NCBI GenBank assembly: GCA_021741145.1
Contig: JAIOYK010000032.1
Span: forward strand, 1-61,208
DNA length: 61,208 nt
DNA from: Rhodospirillum sp.
Lineage (GTDB): Bacteria; Pseudomonadota; Alphaproteobacteria; Rhodospirillales; Rhodospirillaceae
Direction: 5' to 3'
Part shown: piece by piece, positions 50,401 through 61,000 of the stretch
Numbering within the stretch: position 1 is the first letter of the stretch
How the letters are laid out: each line of letters begins with the position of its first letter
The notes under the pieces: generated by a model
Database searches by the model: none
What the model saw: only the letters and a program-made list of their open reading frames with translations
What the model was told of the DNA's origin: nothing
Position numbers and translations under genes: made by a program

Positions 50401-51438
50401 TCAGGGAACCATCGGCGGATCCAGACGGGCGAATCCCTCCTGGCGCATGTAGGGGAACCGGGGATAGGGCGCGGTGATGGCGCTTGCTTTGTCCAGGCGG
50501 GTCCTTTGCTCGGCGGTGAGTGCCCAACCGATGGCGCCCAGGTTGTCCAGAAGCTGGCTTTCGGTCCTCGCGCCCAGGATGACGGAAGAGACGGTGGGAC
50601 GCGCCGTCAGCCAGTTCAGCGCGATTCGCGGGACCGTCTTGCCGGTTTCTCCGGCGATCTCCTCCAGCACATCGACCACGGCGTACAGCCGCTCGTCGGC
50701 CACCGGGGGTCCAAAGCTGGCGGTTTCATGGAGGCGGCTGCCCTCGGGGAGGGGGGCGCCCCGGCGGATCTTGCCGGTCAGACGCCCCCAGCCCAGGGGG
50801 CTCCAGACCAAGGCGCCGAGGCCCTGGTCGGCGCCCAGGGGCATCAACTCCCATTCGTAGTCGCGACCGACCAGGGAGTAATAGACTTGGTTGGCCACAT
50901 AGCGGGACCACCCGTGTTTGTCCGATACCGCGAGGGACTTCATGATTTGCCAGCCCGCGAAGTTCGAGACCCCCAGGTAGCGCACCTTGCCGTCGCGGAC
51001 GAGCTGGTCGAGGGTCGATAGGACCTCCTCCACCGGGGTGACGCCATCGAAGGCATGGAGCTGGAGCAGGTCGATGTAATCGGTGTCGAGGCGGCGGAGC
51101 GCGTTTTCCACGCCGGTGATCAACCGATGTCGGGACGACCCGGCGTCGTTCGGACCCTCGCCAAGGGGAAGCCCCAGCTTGGTGGAGAGCAGGACACGGT
51201 CCCGCCGTCCCTTGACCGCCTGGCCCAGGATTTCCTCCGACGCGCCATTGGAATAAACGTCGGCTGTATCAAAGAGGGTCACCCCGGCGTCCAGGCAGAT
51301 GTCGAGGAGCCTCCGGGCCTCGGCGACGTCCGACGTGCCCCAATGGGAGAAGAGGGGGCCAGACCCTCCGAAGGTCCCCGCGCCAAAGCTCAGGACGGAA
51401 ACCTTCAGGCCGGATCGCCCAAGCGTGCGGTATTCCAT
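50401..51438 (-). CDS. Aldo/keto reductase
   Basis: 345 residues from the second of two adjacent ATGs (51438; 51441 is also possible), AAGGA upstream. NADPH-dependent reductase TIM barrel. The catalytic tetrad is intact: Asp57 and Tyr62 (LFDTADVYSNG), Lys87 (LLSTKLGLP) and His128 (LLQLHAF). Substrate unknown. Divergent from a LysR regulator, a common control arrangement. Confidence 0.93.
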   Translation of the reverse strand: MEYRTLGRSGLKVSVLSFGAGTFGGSGPLFSHWGTSDVAEARRLLDICLDAGVTLFDTADVYSNGASEEILGQAVKGRRDRVLLSTKLGLPLGEGPNDAGSSRHRLITGVENALRRLDTDYIDLLQLHAFDGVTPVEEVLSTLDQLVRDGKVRYLGVSNFAGWQIMKSLAVSDKHGWSRYVANQVYYSLVGRDYEWELMPLGADQGLGALVWSPLGWGRLTGKIRRGAPLPEGSRLHETASFGPPVADERLYAVVDVLEEIAGETGKTVPRIALNWLTARPTVSSVILGARTESQLLDNLGAIGWALTAEQRTRLDKASAITAPYPRFPYMRQEGFARLDPPMVP

Positions 51439-51578
51439 CATATGTTCCTTTTTTGAGAGAAGGACGGGGGGACATGCGGTCCAGGCCCGTCGGTGTGTTT
51501 CTGTCAAGGAATATGGAAGTCCCGTGATTCGGCGGGTAGTCTGGTTGTAGGTCACTCAGTTTTGCATTGGATTCACGA

Positions 51579-52520
51579 ATGAAGCACGATCGGACGGATC
51601 GAACCGGTGACATGGCGGCCTTTCTGGCCGTCGCGTCGGCGGGCAGTCTTTCCGGCGCGGCGCGGGACTTGCGGCTCACGCCCTCGGCGGTCAGTCGCAT
51701 TGTCACGCGGGTCGAGGAGCGATTGGGCGTTCGGCTGGTCGTGCGGACCACGCGGAGCCTGCGTTTGACCGCCGAGGGCGAAGCCTACGCCCGGGCGGCC
51801 TGCCGCATTCTCTCGGATTTGGAGGAGGCGGAGGGGGCCATCTCCGACCAAGGGCGTCCCCGCGGCCATATCCGGGTGAGCCTGGCGACGGCCCATGGTC
51901 GGCTGACCATCGTGCCGCTCTTGAGTGAATTCGCCGAGCGGTATCCCGATATCGTGATCGAAATCCAATCGAGCGATGAAGTGGTGGACATCCTGGGGGG
52001 CCGGGCCGATGTGGGGATCCGCTTTGGCCCCCTATTGGACAGCCCCCTCACGACACGGCGTTTGGGCGAGACGGGGCGAACCGTCGTGGCCTCGCCCGCC
52101 TACCTCGCTCGGGCCGGAAGACCGGAGAGACCATCGGATTTGGTCTCTCACAACTGCCTGGATTTCAGTTTCCCCCGGATCGAGCCGGGGTGGCCCTTCC
52201 GGGAAAATGGGCGCGACATCATGTTGCCGGTGCGGGGCAACATGACCGCGAACAACGGAGAAACCTTGGTGCAACTCGCCACCCAGGGCGTGGGCGTCAC
52301 CCGCGTGGGCAATTTCCACATCCAGGAGCTTTTGGCCAAGGGCGCCTTGGTTCCCCTGCTGGAGGCCTACAACCCCCGGGACCGGGAAATGATCCAGGCG
52401 GTCTTCATCGGGGGGACGTCCATGCCCGCGCGGGTCAGGGTGTTCATCGATTTCCTGGTGGAAAAGCTCGCCGGATCCCCCCTGTGTCGAGGAACCCCGG
52501 ACAGCGAAACGCCTCGGTGA
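51579..52520 (+). CDS. LysR-family transcriptional regulator
   Basis: 313 residues. N-terminal helix-turn-helix: FLAVASAGSLSGAARDLRLTPSAVSRIVTRVEERLGVRLVVRTTRSLRLT. Effector domain with IRVSLATAHGRLTIVPLLSEFAERYPDIVIEI, VDILGGRADVGIRFG. It is divergent from the aldo/keto reductase gene, which it most likely regulates. ATG 51579 is preferred to TTG 51567; no clear ribosome site. Confidence 0.92.
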   Translation: MKHDRTDRTGDMAAFLAVASAGSLSGAARDLRLTPSAVSRIVTRVEERLGVRLVVRTTRSLRLTAEGEAYARAACRILSDLEEAEGAISDQGRPRGHIRVSLATAHGRLTIVPLLSEFAERYPDIVIEIQSSDEVVDILGGRADVGIRFGPLLDSPLTTRRLGETGRTVVASPAYLARAGRPERPSDLVSHNCLDFSFPRIEPGWPFRENGRDIMLPVRGNMTANNGETLVQLATQGVGVTRVGNFHIQELLAKGALVPLLEAYNPRDREMIQAVFIGGTSMPARVRVFIDFLVEKLAGSPLCRGTPDSETPR

Positions 52521-52615
52521 TCGCGACCAACTTTGTGTCCTTGGTCATACAGGGTCATTCTGTCACGATCTTAAGGGCCTCCTCCCGGGGCGCTTCAGCG
52601 AAGAAGGGAAACGAC

Positions 52616-53473
52616 ATGCGTGGACCAAGATTTGCCTTGTTCAGTCTCGTTCTGTTGACCATGGGGGTCGCCAATGCCTGGGCCTCGGACCGATGGATGG
52701 ACGTGCCAACCCCTCCGCCCATGCCCGACCCCATCAAGAGCGGCCTGGCCCCGGTAAATGGGATCGAGATGTATTACGCGGTCTTCGGACCGGCGGAGGG
52801 GTCGCCCATCCTGTTGATTCACGGGGGCTTGGGCTATGCCGACATCTGGGCCAATCAGGTCGCCGACCTCTCCCGCGACCATCGGGTGATCGTCGCCGAT
52901 AGCCGGGGGCATGGACGCTCCACGCGCAATGCGGATCCCTTTGGATATGACCTGATGGCCGCCGACTATCTGGCCCTTCTGGATTACCTGGAGGTTCCGA
53001 AAGTGTCCCTGGTGGGATGGAGTGACGGCGCGATCATCGGCTTCGATATCGCGCTCCATCACCCCGAACGCCTGGAGAAGCTGTTCGCCCACGCGGGCAA
53101 TGTGACCGTTGACGGCGTCAAACCCACCGTCGCCGAGGACAAGGTCTTCAACACCTACATCGAGGACATGGGCGCGGTGTACCGCCGGGTTTCGCCCACG
53201 CCGGACCAATACGACGCTTTTGTCGCGCAAATCAGCGAAATGTGGGCGACGCAGCCCAATTGGTCGGCATCGGACATCGCGGGCATTCCTACCCCCACCG
53301 AGGTTGTCCTTGGCGACCATGACGAGGCGATCAGCCTGGAGCATACGGAGTCCATCGCCACGACCATTCCGGGCGCCAAACTGGTCATCCTGAAGGGCCT
53401 GAGTCATTTCGCCATGCTTCAGGACCCCGAAGGCTATACGGCGGCGATTCGGGATTTCCTGGACGCTCCGTAA
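52616..53473 (+). CDS. Exported alpha/beta hydrolase
   Basis: 285 residues from ATG 52616 with AAGAAGGGA upstream. Signal peptide 1-24 (ANAWA). Catalytic Ser136 in the nucleophile elbow GWSDG, Asp in VLGDHD and His in GLSHFAML complete the triad. The oxyanion region IHGGLGYADIW is present. Substrate unknown. It is probably periplasmic. Confidence 0.88.
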   Translation: MRGPRFALFSLVLLTMGVANAWASDRWMDVPTPPPMPDPIKSGLAPVNGIEMYYAVFGPAEGSPILLIHGGLGYADIWANQVADLSRDHRVIVADSRGHGRSTRNADPFGYDLMAADYLALLDYLEVPKVSLVGWSDGAIIGFDIALHHPERLEKLFAHAGNVTVDGVKPTVAEDKVFNTYIEDMGAVYRRVSPTPDQYDAFVAQISEMWATQPNWSASDIAGIPTPTEVVLGDHDEAISLEHTESIATTIPGAKLVILKGLSHFAMLQDPEGYTAAIRDFLDAP

Positions 53474-53493
53474 GTTCGGACCCGGGGCGGTGG

Positions 53494-54922
53494 TCAGCCT
53501 TCGGCCTTGGTCGACGCCGCCGCCCGCTTGCCCGCGAGATAGCTGTACATGGTGGGGACGACAAAGAGCGCCAGACAGGTGCCCACCAGCAACTCTCCGA
53601 TGACCGACCAGCCGATGGTCTGCCGTCCCACCGCGCCCGGGTCCGTGGCGATGGCGAGCGGCACCAGCCCCAGGACCATGGCCCCGGTGGTCATCGGGTT
53701 GGGACGAGGGCGCTCCATCGCCGCTTTCACCACCGCCTCCCTCTTCTCCATGCCCTCGTCGCGGAGCGGGATGGCGATCTCGCGGATCAGGATGCCGTGT
53801 TTGGTGTTCCGCCCCGCCAGGGGGATCATGCCGGTCATGGATGAGACGTTGCTGGTATGGCCCGTCAGGGTCAGGGCCATTGATCGACATGGGGATGGTC
53901 ACCAGCGGGATCGGCGAGGATCGAAAGGACGCCAGGAAGACGACGATGATCACCAGAACCAGAACGAAGGTCTCGGCGATGGTGGAATAGACCTCGGAGA
54001 TCCAACGCTCGATAAGGATGGTGGACTCAAAGACGATCTGAGCCGTCAGGCTCTGGGGCAGGGTCTCCTTGACCTTGGTTCACAGGGCGCGGACGCCCTT
54101 GGTCACGTCCAGCGGATTGGCCGTGGAGGAGCGGATGATGCCCATGCCCACCGACGGCTTGCCCATCACAGACATGGCGGTGGCTTCCTCCGTGCCACCC
54201 AGGGTCACCTCGGCCACGTCACCCAACCGGAGCAAGGTGGCCCCGGCCCCCCCCGACCACGAGGGCGTGGAATTCCTCCGCCGTCGTCGGCACGGTGGCG
54301 GTGCGCAGGGAATAACGGTTGGGGCCGACGGTGATGGAACCCGCCGGAATATCCACGTCGTGGCTTTCCAGGGCCAGGACCACGGCATTGACGGTCAGGC
54401 CATGGGCGGCCAGTTCCTCGGGCATCAGGCGAATGGACATCGGATAGTCCCGGCCGCCAAAAAGAATGACCTGGGCCACGCCAATGATCGACAGGAAGCC
54501 GTTCGCCAGGAACTGGTTCAGGTATTCGGTGATGGCCGTCTGGCTCATCAGGTCGCTGTCAAAGGTGATGTACACAATCGGTTGGGCGTCGGGATCCGAC
54601 CGGGCGACCACGGGCCGGTCGGCGTCGGTCGCCAGGGTGAACGTCATGGTGATGGTGCCCTTTCCCGCGACGGAGGTGGAGGTCATGAAGCGCATGCCTC
54701 CACTCCGCCGAGTTGTTCCACCAGGGGCGTGGCGACCTGGGTTTCCACGAGGCTTGCCTTCGCCCCGCCATAGGTGGTGGTGACGCTGATCACGGGGATG
54801 GAGACCACGGGCAGTTCCCGGATGGTCAAGGTCTGAAACCCCGCCAGCCCGCCGAGGATCACCAATAGGTTCAGGACGATGGTGAAAACCGGACGCTCGA
54901 TACAGAGGGATGGGAGGGACAT
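53494..54922 (-). pseudogene. Decayed RND efflux pump gene (AcrB/MdtB type)
   Basis: Five minus-strand pieces in different frames together read as an RND inner-membrane pump: the start MSLPSLCIERPVFTIVLNLLVILGGLAGFQTLTIRELPVVSIPVISVTTTYGGA (54922-54683), porter-domain sequence to 54219, RLGDVAEVTLGG and GKPSVGMGII to 54080, then FLASFRSSPIPLVTIP and SMTGMIPLAGRNTKHGILIREIAI with LFVVPTMYSYLAG to 53494. The whole is about 1.4 kb against 3.1 kb for an intact gene, with frameshifts and large internal deletions. It cannot make a working pump. Confidence 0.88.
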
Positions 54923-55094
54923 CCGTTGGTTTCTCCCGCCATCCGGATTTCTATACTGGAAGCGTAGACTTTCATTCCAATTCCGACAAGCGCTGTGGGA
55001 TTTTACATTCGCGACATTTGGGTTTCGGGTCTATCCGCGATACCATCATGTTTCGATATTCTTGAACCCAGGTTTTTAGAGGAGCCCGGGGTCC

Positions 55095-55775
55095 ATGGGA
55101 GGGACAAGGGGACGCATGGCGAAGGGACGGGCGACGACTCCGAAAACGGTGGCTCTGGCCACCATGAAGGGGGGGAGCGGGAAAAGTACCCTGGCGGTCT
55201 GTCTGGCCGCGGCTTGGGCCGGGGCGGGCGAGCGGGTAACCCTGATCGATGGGGATCGCCAACGGTCCGTGACCCGCTGGCGTGCCGCGGGCGAGGCCTT
55301 GGCGACCATTCCCCTGGTGGAGACGGATCCCCATGGCGTGCCCGAGGCGGTGCGCTTGGCCCTGGCCGATGGCGCGACCCGAGTGGTTGTCGATACGCCC
55401 GGTTTTCGGGCTGCGGGCATGGAGGACGCCCTGTCCCGGGCGGACGCCATTCTGGTGCCCCTGAAGCCCTCACCGGTTGACTTCGAGGTGGCGGCGGACA
55501 CGGTGGAACTGATTACTGGCCTGTCCCATCCACCGCCCCACCGGTTCCTGCTGACCCAAAGCGTCCGGGACAGTGTGGTTGCCCGACATATGCGCTCGGA
55601 AATGATTGCCGCGGGATATACTCTGTTGGTGGCGGAGATGCTCCATCGCGTGGTCTATCCAGAGGCGGCCTTGATGGGCGCGACACCCATGACGACAGCG
55701 CCACGCGGCGGGGCGGCTCGGGACATCGAAGCCATCCGGGCGGAGGTGGACGCCCTTTTGGCCAACCCTGTCTAG
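55095..55775 (+). CDS. ParA/MinD-like P-loop ATPase
   Basis: 226 residues. Deviant Walker A KGGSGKST with the signature Lys25 and Lys30 (25-32), LIDGDRQRSVTRW, VVVDTPGF Walker B and LVPLKPSPVDFEV. This is the ParA/ParF-like type that moves DNA or other cargo on the nucleoid. No parB is next to it. The stop is 12 bases before a DUF697 gene, so that protein is a candidate cargo or partner. ATG 55116 is an alternative start. Confidence 0.88.
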   Translation: MGGTRGRMAKGRATTPKTVALATMKGGSGKSTLAVCLAAAWAGAGERVTLIDGDRQRSVTRWRAAGEALATIPLVETDPHGVPEAVRLALADGATRVVVDTPGFRAAGMEDALSRADAILVPLKPSPVDFEVAADTVELITGLSHPPPHRFLLTQSVRDSVVARHMRSEMIAAGYTLLVAEMLHRVVYPEAALMGATPMTTAPRGGAARDIEAIRAEVDALLANPV

Positions 55776-55787
55776 GACTTGGAGATC

Positions 55788-56633
55788 ATGGCGAAGACGT
55801 TACCCGGATTACGGCGTCGCGCCCCTGGCGCGCCAAATAATAACGCGCCTGGCGCGGCGGAGGAGCGGGCGGCCCCTTCCTCGGAGGGGAGGAGCCGGGT
55901 GGACGCGGTCAAGGAAGAGAGCCAAGTCATGGAAAAAAAAGATAAAACAGACAGCGGCTCCGGGAACGGATCGAAACAGACGGGAGCGCGCGCCAGGACA
56001 ACCGACGGTCGGCGCTCTTCCACGAGGCCTGGCCCCGAAGCGGCCTCCTCTTCCGAGGCCTCCGCCTCCGCCTCTTCTTCGAGCCGGTCCACGCCGCCTC
56101 ATATGGAGCGGGACGTTTCGGCGAAAGGCGCGAATGGGGAGGACATCCGGGCGGAGGTTCTCTCCCCCTCGGGCGAGACCGCGATGAGCCGCGCGGCTCG
56201 CCTGGGACAAGCCCGAGCCCTGGTCAATCGAAAGGTCAAATGGGCGACCCTGGGCGGGGCCGTCCCCATTCCCTTTGTGGATGTGGCCGCCATCTCGGGC
56301 GTGCAACTGTCCATGCTGGCGGATTTGAGCGCCATCTATGATCGACCCTTCGACGAGAATGCCGCCCGGGCCATCTTGACCAGTCTGCTGGGCGGCTTTT
56401 TGCCCTATGCCGCGGGACTGGGAGTCGGCGGCGCCGTCGCCAAGGCCATACCGGTTTTGGGCTGGGGCGCTGGCGTGGTTACCGTGGCCTTGCTTGCCCG
56501 GGCGGTTACCCGGGCCTTGGGGCGCCTGTTCATCCTGCACTTCGAATCTGGAGGCGCCGTGCTTGACTTCGACCCCGAGGCCATGCGGGCGCATTTCAAG
56601 GTGGAGTTCGATCAGGCGAAAGGCGGGAAATAG
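55788..56633 (+). CDS. DUF697 membrane protein with disordered N-terminus
   Basis: 281 residues from ATG 55788, with AGGA 10 bases upstream. The first 125 residues are Arg/Lys/Ser/Pro-rich and disordered (SSSEASASASSSSRST), a type often seen in ParA partners. The C-terminal DUF697 (YcjF-like) part reads ALVNRKVKWATLGGAVPIPFVDVAAISGVQLSMLADLSAIYDRPFDENAARAILTSLLGGFLPYAAGLGVGGAVAKAIPVLGWGAGVVTVALLARAV with two or three membrane-like helices. Role unknown; probably works with the ParA-like ATPase. Confidence 0.8.
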   Translation: MAKTLPGLRRRAPGAPNNNAPGAAEERAAPSSEGRSRVDAVKEESQVMEKKDKTDSGSGNGSKQTGARARTTDGRRSSTRPGPEAASSSEASASASSSSRSTPPHMERDVSAKGANGEDIRAEVLSPSGETAMSRAARLGQARALVNRKVKWATLGGAVPIPFVDVAAISGVQLSMLADLSAIYDRPFDENAARAILTSLLGGFLPYAAGLGVGGAVAKAIPVLGWGAGVVTVALLARAVTRALGRLFILHFESGGAVLDFDPEAMRAHFKVEFDQAKGGK

Positions 56634-56738
56634 GCCCGCGGCCCGACAAAACCAGAGGATCGACAAAGGGGAAATGGAATTCCAGAGCTCGAGGATGGGT
56701 TTCTCTTTTTCCATTGACCACATGGGTTCAAGGGATAT

Positions 56739-56773
56739 GGTGGCGATTGAGAATTATTTTTACTATCGCCACC
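56739..56773. promoter_or_regulatory. Inverted repeat upstream of the di-heme peroxidase gene
   Basis: GGTGGCGAT (56739-56747) and ATCGCCACC (56765-56773) are perfect inverted repeats around a 17-base AT-rich spacer that could hold a -10 region and a weak Fur-like match (13 of 19). Lies 34 bases before the start. Confidence 0.45.
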
Positions 56774-56806
56774 GACCGTGACACCAAGTCTCTGGATAGG
56801 CCCGCC

Positions 56807-57973
56807 ATGCGTTCTTACACCTTCGCCGGAATCGCTCCGGTTTTTGCCCTCGCCATTGGAGTCCTCGCTGTTTTTTGGGGAGGATGCGCCCAAGCCGGAG
56901 AGGAGTTCGGGACCAAGGAAGCCTTGGGCGAAGCCCTGTTCCATGACGTGGCCCTGTCCATGAACCGTACCCAGGCCTGCGCCACCTGCCACATGCCGGA
57001 CAACGGTTTCGCCGACGCTCGGGGGGTCGAGCCGGGCGGCGCGGCGTCCCTTGGGGATGACGGTCGGTCCTTGGGGAATCGGAACGCGCCGACGGCATCT
57101 TACGCCGCCTTTACGCCCCCCTTCACGAAGCGTCCCGACGGGACCTATCGAGGGGGCCAGTTCCTAGACGGCCGGGCTTCGACCCTGGCGGACCAAGCCG
57201 TTGGGCCGCCCTTGAACCCCGCCGAAATGGGCATGCCCGATGGGGCCGCGGTGGTGGCGCGTCTGAAGGAAAACGCCGCCTATGTCGCGGCCTTCGACTC
57301 TCTCTTCACGCCGGGCGTCTTGGACGATCCGAACGCGGGCTATGCCGCCATGGGCGAGGCTATCGCCGCCTTTGAAGGGACGGATACCTTCTCCCCCTTT
57401 GATTCAAAATATGACCGGGTCCTGCGAGGAGAGGATCACTTTACCGACCAGGAAGAGTTGGGCCGGACTCTGTTCTTTTCCCAGCAGTTCACCAATTGCA
57501 ACCAGTGCCATCAACTCAACGACCTTCCTGGCAAGGAGAGGGAACTATTCACCGACCACAGCTATCACAATATTGGCGTTCCGGCGAACAAGGCTCTGAA
57601 TACCGCCCGGACGTCCAATACAGTGGACCTGGGCCTCTATGAAAACCCAGAGGTGGACGACCCCGCCATGAAGGGGAAGTTCAAGGTCACCACCCTGCGC
57701 AACGTGGCGGTGACCGGTCCCTATATGCATAATGGCGTCTTCAAGGACTTGCGAACCGTGATTCTGTTCTACAACAAATACAACAGCCGGAATCCAGCCC
57801 GTCAGATCAATCCGGAAACGGGCGAGCCTTGGGGACCGCCCGAGGTGGATGGGACCCTGGCCCTCGAGAAGCTGGAGGTGGGTCCGGCCCTGGATGATCA
57901 GCGAATCGACGCCCTCGTGGCCTTCCTCAAGACCTTGACCGATAAACGATACGAGGCTCTATTGGGCGAATAA
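56807..57973 (+). CDS. Di-heme cytochrome c peroxidase (CcpA/MauG family)
   Basis: 388 residues from ATG 56807. Signal peptide 1-30 (GGCAQAG). Two c-type heme motifs, CATCH (58-62) and CNQCH (231-235), and the conserved LFHDVALSMNRTQACATCHMPDNGFAD, FTDHSYHNIG, TTLRNVAVTGPYMHNG stretches place it in the bacterial cytochrome c peroxidase/MauG group. It probably reduces hydrogen peroxide in the periplasm. The inverted repeat at 56739 may control it. Confidence 0.93.
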   Translation: MRSYTFAGIAPVFALAIGVLAVFWGGCAQAGEEFGTKEALGEALFHDVALSMNRTQACATCHMPDNGFADARGVEPGGAASLGDDGRSLGNRNAPTASYAAFTPPFTKRPDGTYRGGQFLDGRASTLADQAVGPPLNPAEMGMPDGAAVVARLKENAAYVAAFDSLFTPGVLDDPNAGYAAMGEAIAAFEGTDTFSPFDSKYDRVLRGEDHFTDQEELGRTLFFSQQFTNCNQCHQLNDLPGKERELFTDHSYHNIGVPANKALNTARTSNTVDLGLYENPEVDDPAMKGKFKVTTLRNVAVTGPYMHNGVFKDLRTVILFYNKYNSRNPARQINPETGEPWGPPEVDGTLALEKLEVGPALDDQRIDALVAFLKTLTDKRYEALLGE

Positions 57974-58025
57974 ACCAGAGCCCTCGGCTGGACTTCCCGG
58001 ATGGTACTCCGGTCCGTGCTTGCGG

Positions 58026-61000
58026 ATGGATGTGAACCGGCGCAGTTTGGAGTTTGGCAAGGCGGAAAAAATCCGTCTCGAGGTCGGCAACGAGGGCATT
58101 CGCGTGCGATCAGGCGGAGTTAGGGAGCGTCTCTCCGACGGAGAAAGTCGGACAATCCTGGCCACGGGTGTTTGCTTTGGACTGGTGGTGGCGGGGCTTG
58201 TTGCCCTTTGGGCCTGGTCCTCCTTCCAGGACTCGATTGAGCGGACCGAGGCCGTTACGCAAGGTTTCGCCTTGACCTATAAGTCTTTCACCGAGCAGGT
58301 GATCGAACGAATTTCCTCTTCCGTGGCGGAACTCGCCGTGTCACGGGAGCGGGGCTTGGCCCGGCGCTCTTCCATCGAAGGGAATGGCGTCGAAGGGAAT
58401 GGCGGCGACGGGAATGGCGGCGACGGGAGAGCCAGCGAACTGAAAGCCGGTATGCGGCGGGTCGTCGATGGCAATAGCTTGATCCAGGAAATGCTGATCC
58501 TGGACGCGTCCGGTCGGGTGGTCGATTGGACGCGTGCCCTTCCCCTGCCCGAGGGCGAGGTCTTCAGCGAGGCGGAGTACCTCTCGCCCCAGTGGGACGG
58601 GTCCCAGGACGTGATCACTCCCCTGTTCCGGTCCTCCCACGATGGCGGTCGTTGGGTCTTCGCCGTCAGCCATCCCGTCATGGCGCCCAATGGGGTTTAT
58701 GGCGGCGCGGTCGTGGCCCTGGTGGATCAGAAAAGATTCACGGACGCCTATGGGGCGATCCTGGAAAATCAGTTGGCGACGGTCACGTTGTTTCATGCCG
58801 ACGGCATGTTAATGCTGCGTATTCCGGAAATTGGGGTGCGTATTGGGCAAGTGTTACAGAGTATCGTTGATCGACGCGGCGTGATCGTGGAACGCCGGAC
58901 TGCCGAGACGGTCTCGCCCCTTGATGGCATCCGCAGGATCTACTCCGAACGGCGGATTGACGGTTTCCCCCTGATCATCATGGTGACCATCGCCTGGGAC
59001 GAAGCCCTGTCCACCTGGTATCGGGCCATGGTGATGGTTGGGCTGCTCGCGTTGGTCGTTTTGGTGGCCGACTGGGTGGTGACTGGGCAGCTTCTTCATA
59101 TGCTTAAGCGGCGGCGGGAGGAGGAGTCTCGGACTCGCCGTCAGAATGTGCTTTTGGCCGCTCAACGGGAAACCTCGCCGGACGGGATCCTGATCACCGA
59201 TAAGAATTGGCGGGTGATGTCCTGGAACCAGCGCTTTCTGGATATCTGGCGCATACCGAAAGCCTTGGCCGGGCATGGCGACGCCCGGGAACTGCATCGA
59301 GTTCTGGAGCCGATGGTTCAGGGGGGGCCGGCCTTCATGTCCGACGTGGAACGGCGGATGGAGTCCACGGACCTGACCGACGAGGGGACGGAGGTTGTTC
59401 TCAACGACGGCCGAGTCCTGGAGCGGTTCTCCCGGGGGTTAAGCGATGATGAGGCGTTCCTTTGGGGGCGGGTCTGGTTCTATCGGGATGTGACGGGCCG
59501 AAAGCGGGCGGAGGACGCCCTGCGCCGGAGTGAACGGCGTCATCGGGCGATTTTCGAAAGTGTCACCGATGGCCTCATGGTCCTGGATGAGGACAGCCGA
59601 ATTATCGATGGCAATCAAGCCGCGTTCCACATGCACGGGGCCGACGCGGAAACCATGATCGGCGAAAACTTGGTCACATGGCTTGAGTCCGATACCGGCC
59701 CGGTCTTCCTGACCTTCCTCAAGACCGTAAAGGAGACGGGACCCGGGCAAGTTGAAACCCATCACCGGATTCCCCGGACAGGTCGGCGATTCCTGGCCGA
59801 TTCCCGGGCCGTTCCTTTCGAATATGGGGGTCGGGCCCGGTTGCTCGTGACCCTTCGGGACATCACCGACAGACGGGCCGCGGAAGATGCCCTGCGCATG
59901 AGTGAGCAGCGATTCCGTGACGTGACCGATTCCGTGGGCGAGTTGATCTTTGAAGTGGATGGGACCTTTTCCTTCACGTTCATGACTGGACGGGCGATAG
60001 ACCAGTTGGGGGTGGGGGCGGATGAGTTGATGGGGCGTTCCCTCTTCTCTCTCATGAATCTGGAGGATCGGGAGCGGATCGAACCCCTAATCCGAGCCTT
60101 GTCCGCCCGGCTGGTTCGGTTTTCCGATATCGCGTTCCGCGTGTCCCTACCCGGGGGAGGGCAGTCCTGGCAGTTGCTTTCGGGTATTCCGGTTCTGGGG
60201 TCCCATGGTCAACTCCAGGGATACCGGGGCGCATGCATGGACATCACCCAGTCCCGCCGTCGGGAGGTGGCCCTGCGCCAGGCCAACGACAAACTGGAAA
60301 TCCAGGCCCGGGAAATGTCGGATCTGGCCCAAAATCTGGAAGCCTCTCGGGCGGAAATCCTGAAGGTCCAGGAACGGTACGACTTGGCCGTACGGGGCGC
60401 CAACGATGGCCTGTGGGACTGGGACATGGTTCGCCACCGCCTCTACCTTTCGCCGCGCAGCAAGGAAATCCTGGGCTATGAGGACGCGGAGATCGGCGAG
60501 GACCCGCGGGACTGGATCTCCCTTATCCATCCCGACGACATGGAGGAAACCCAGGGGGAGGTCGCCCGCCACCTGGAAGGCCGCAGCGAGCAATACCGCA
60601 TGGTCCTGCGCTTCCGCCATAAGGCGGGACATTATGTTTGGGTGCTCGATCGGGGTCGGGCCCAGCGGGATGAACAGGGTAAGGCCATTCGGATGGTCGG
60701 CACCCATTCCGACATTACCGAAATGCGCCGCTACGAGGAGGCTTTGCGCGGGGCCAAAGTCGAGGCGGAGGCCGCCAATCGGGCAAAATCCCAGTTCCTG
60801 GCTGTGATGAGCCACGAAATCCGAACGCCCATGACGGGCATTCTGGGCATGGGGGACCTGTTGCTTTCTTCGGGACTCGACGGGGACCAAGAACGCTACG
60901 CCCGCACCCTCATGCGCTCGGCCCAGACCCTTTTGGGTCTGCTCGACGATGTCCTCGACTTCTCCAAGATCGAGGCCGGTCAGTTGGAAATGGAAGCCGT

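Noticed and set aside
55095-55775. Plasmid partition locus
   Set aside because: No ParB, no parS-like repeats and no replication gene near; surroundings look chromosomal.
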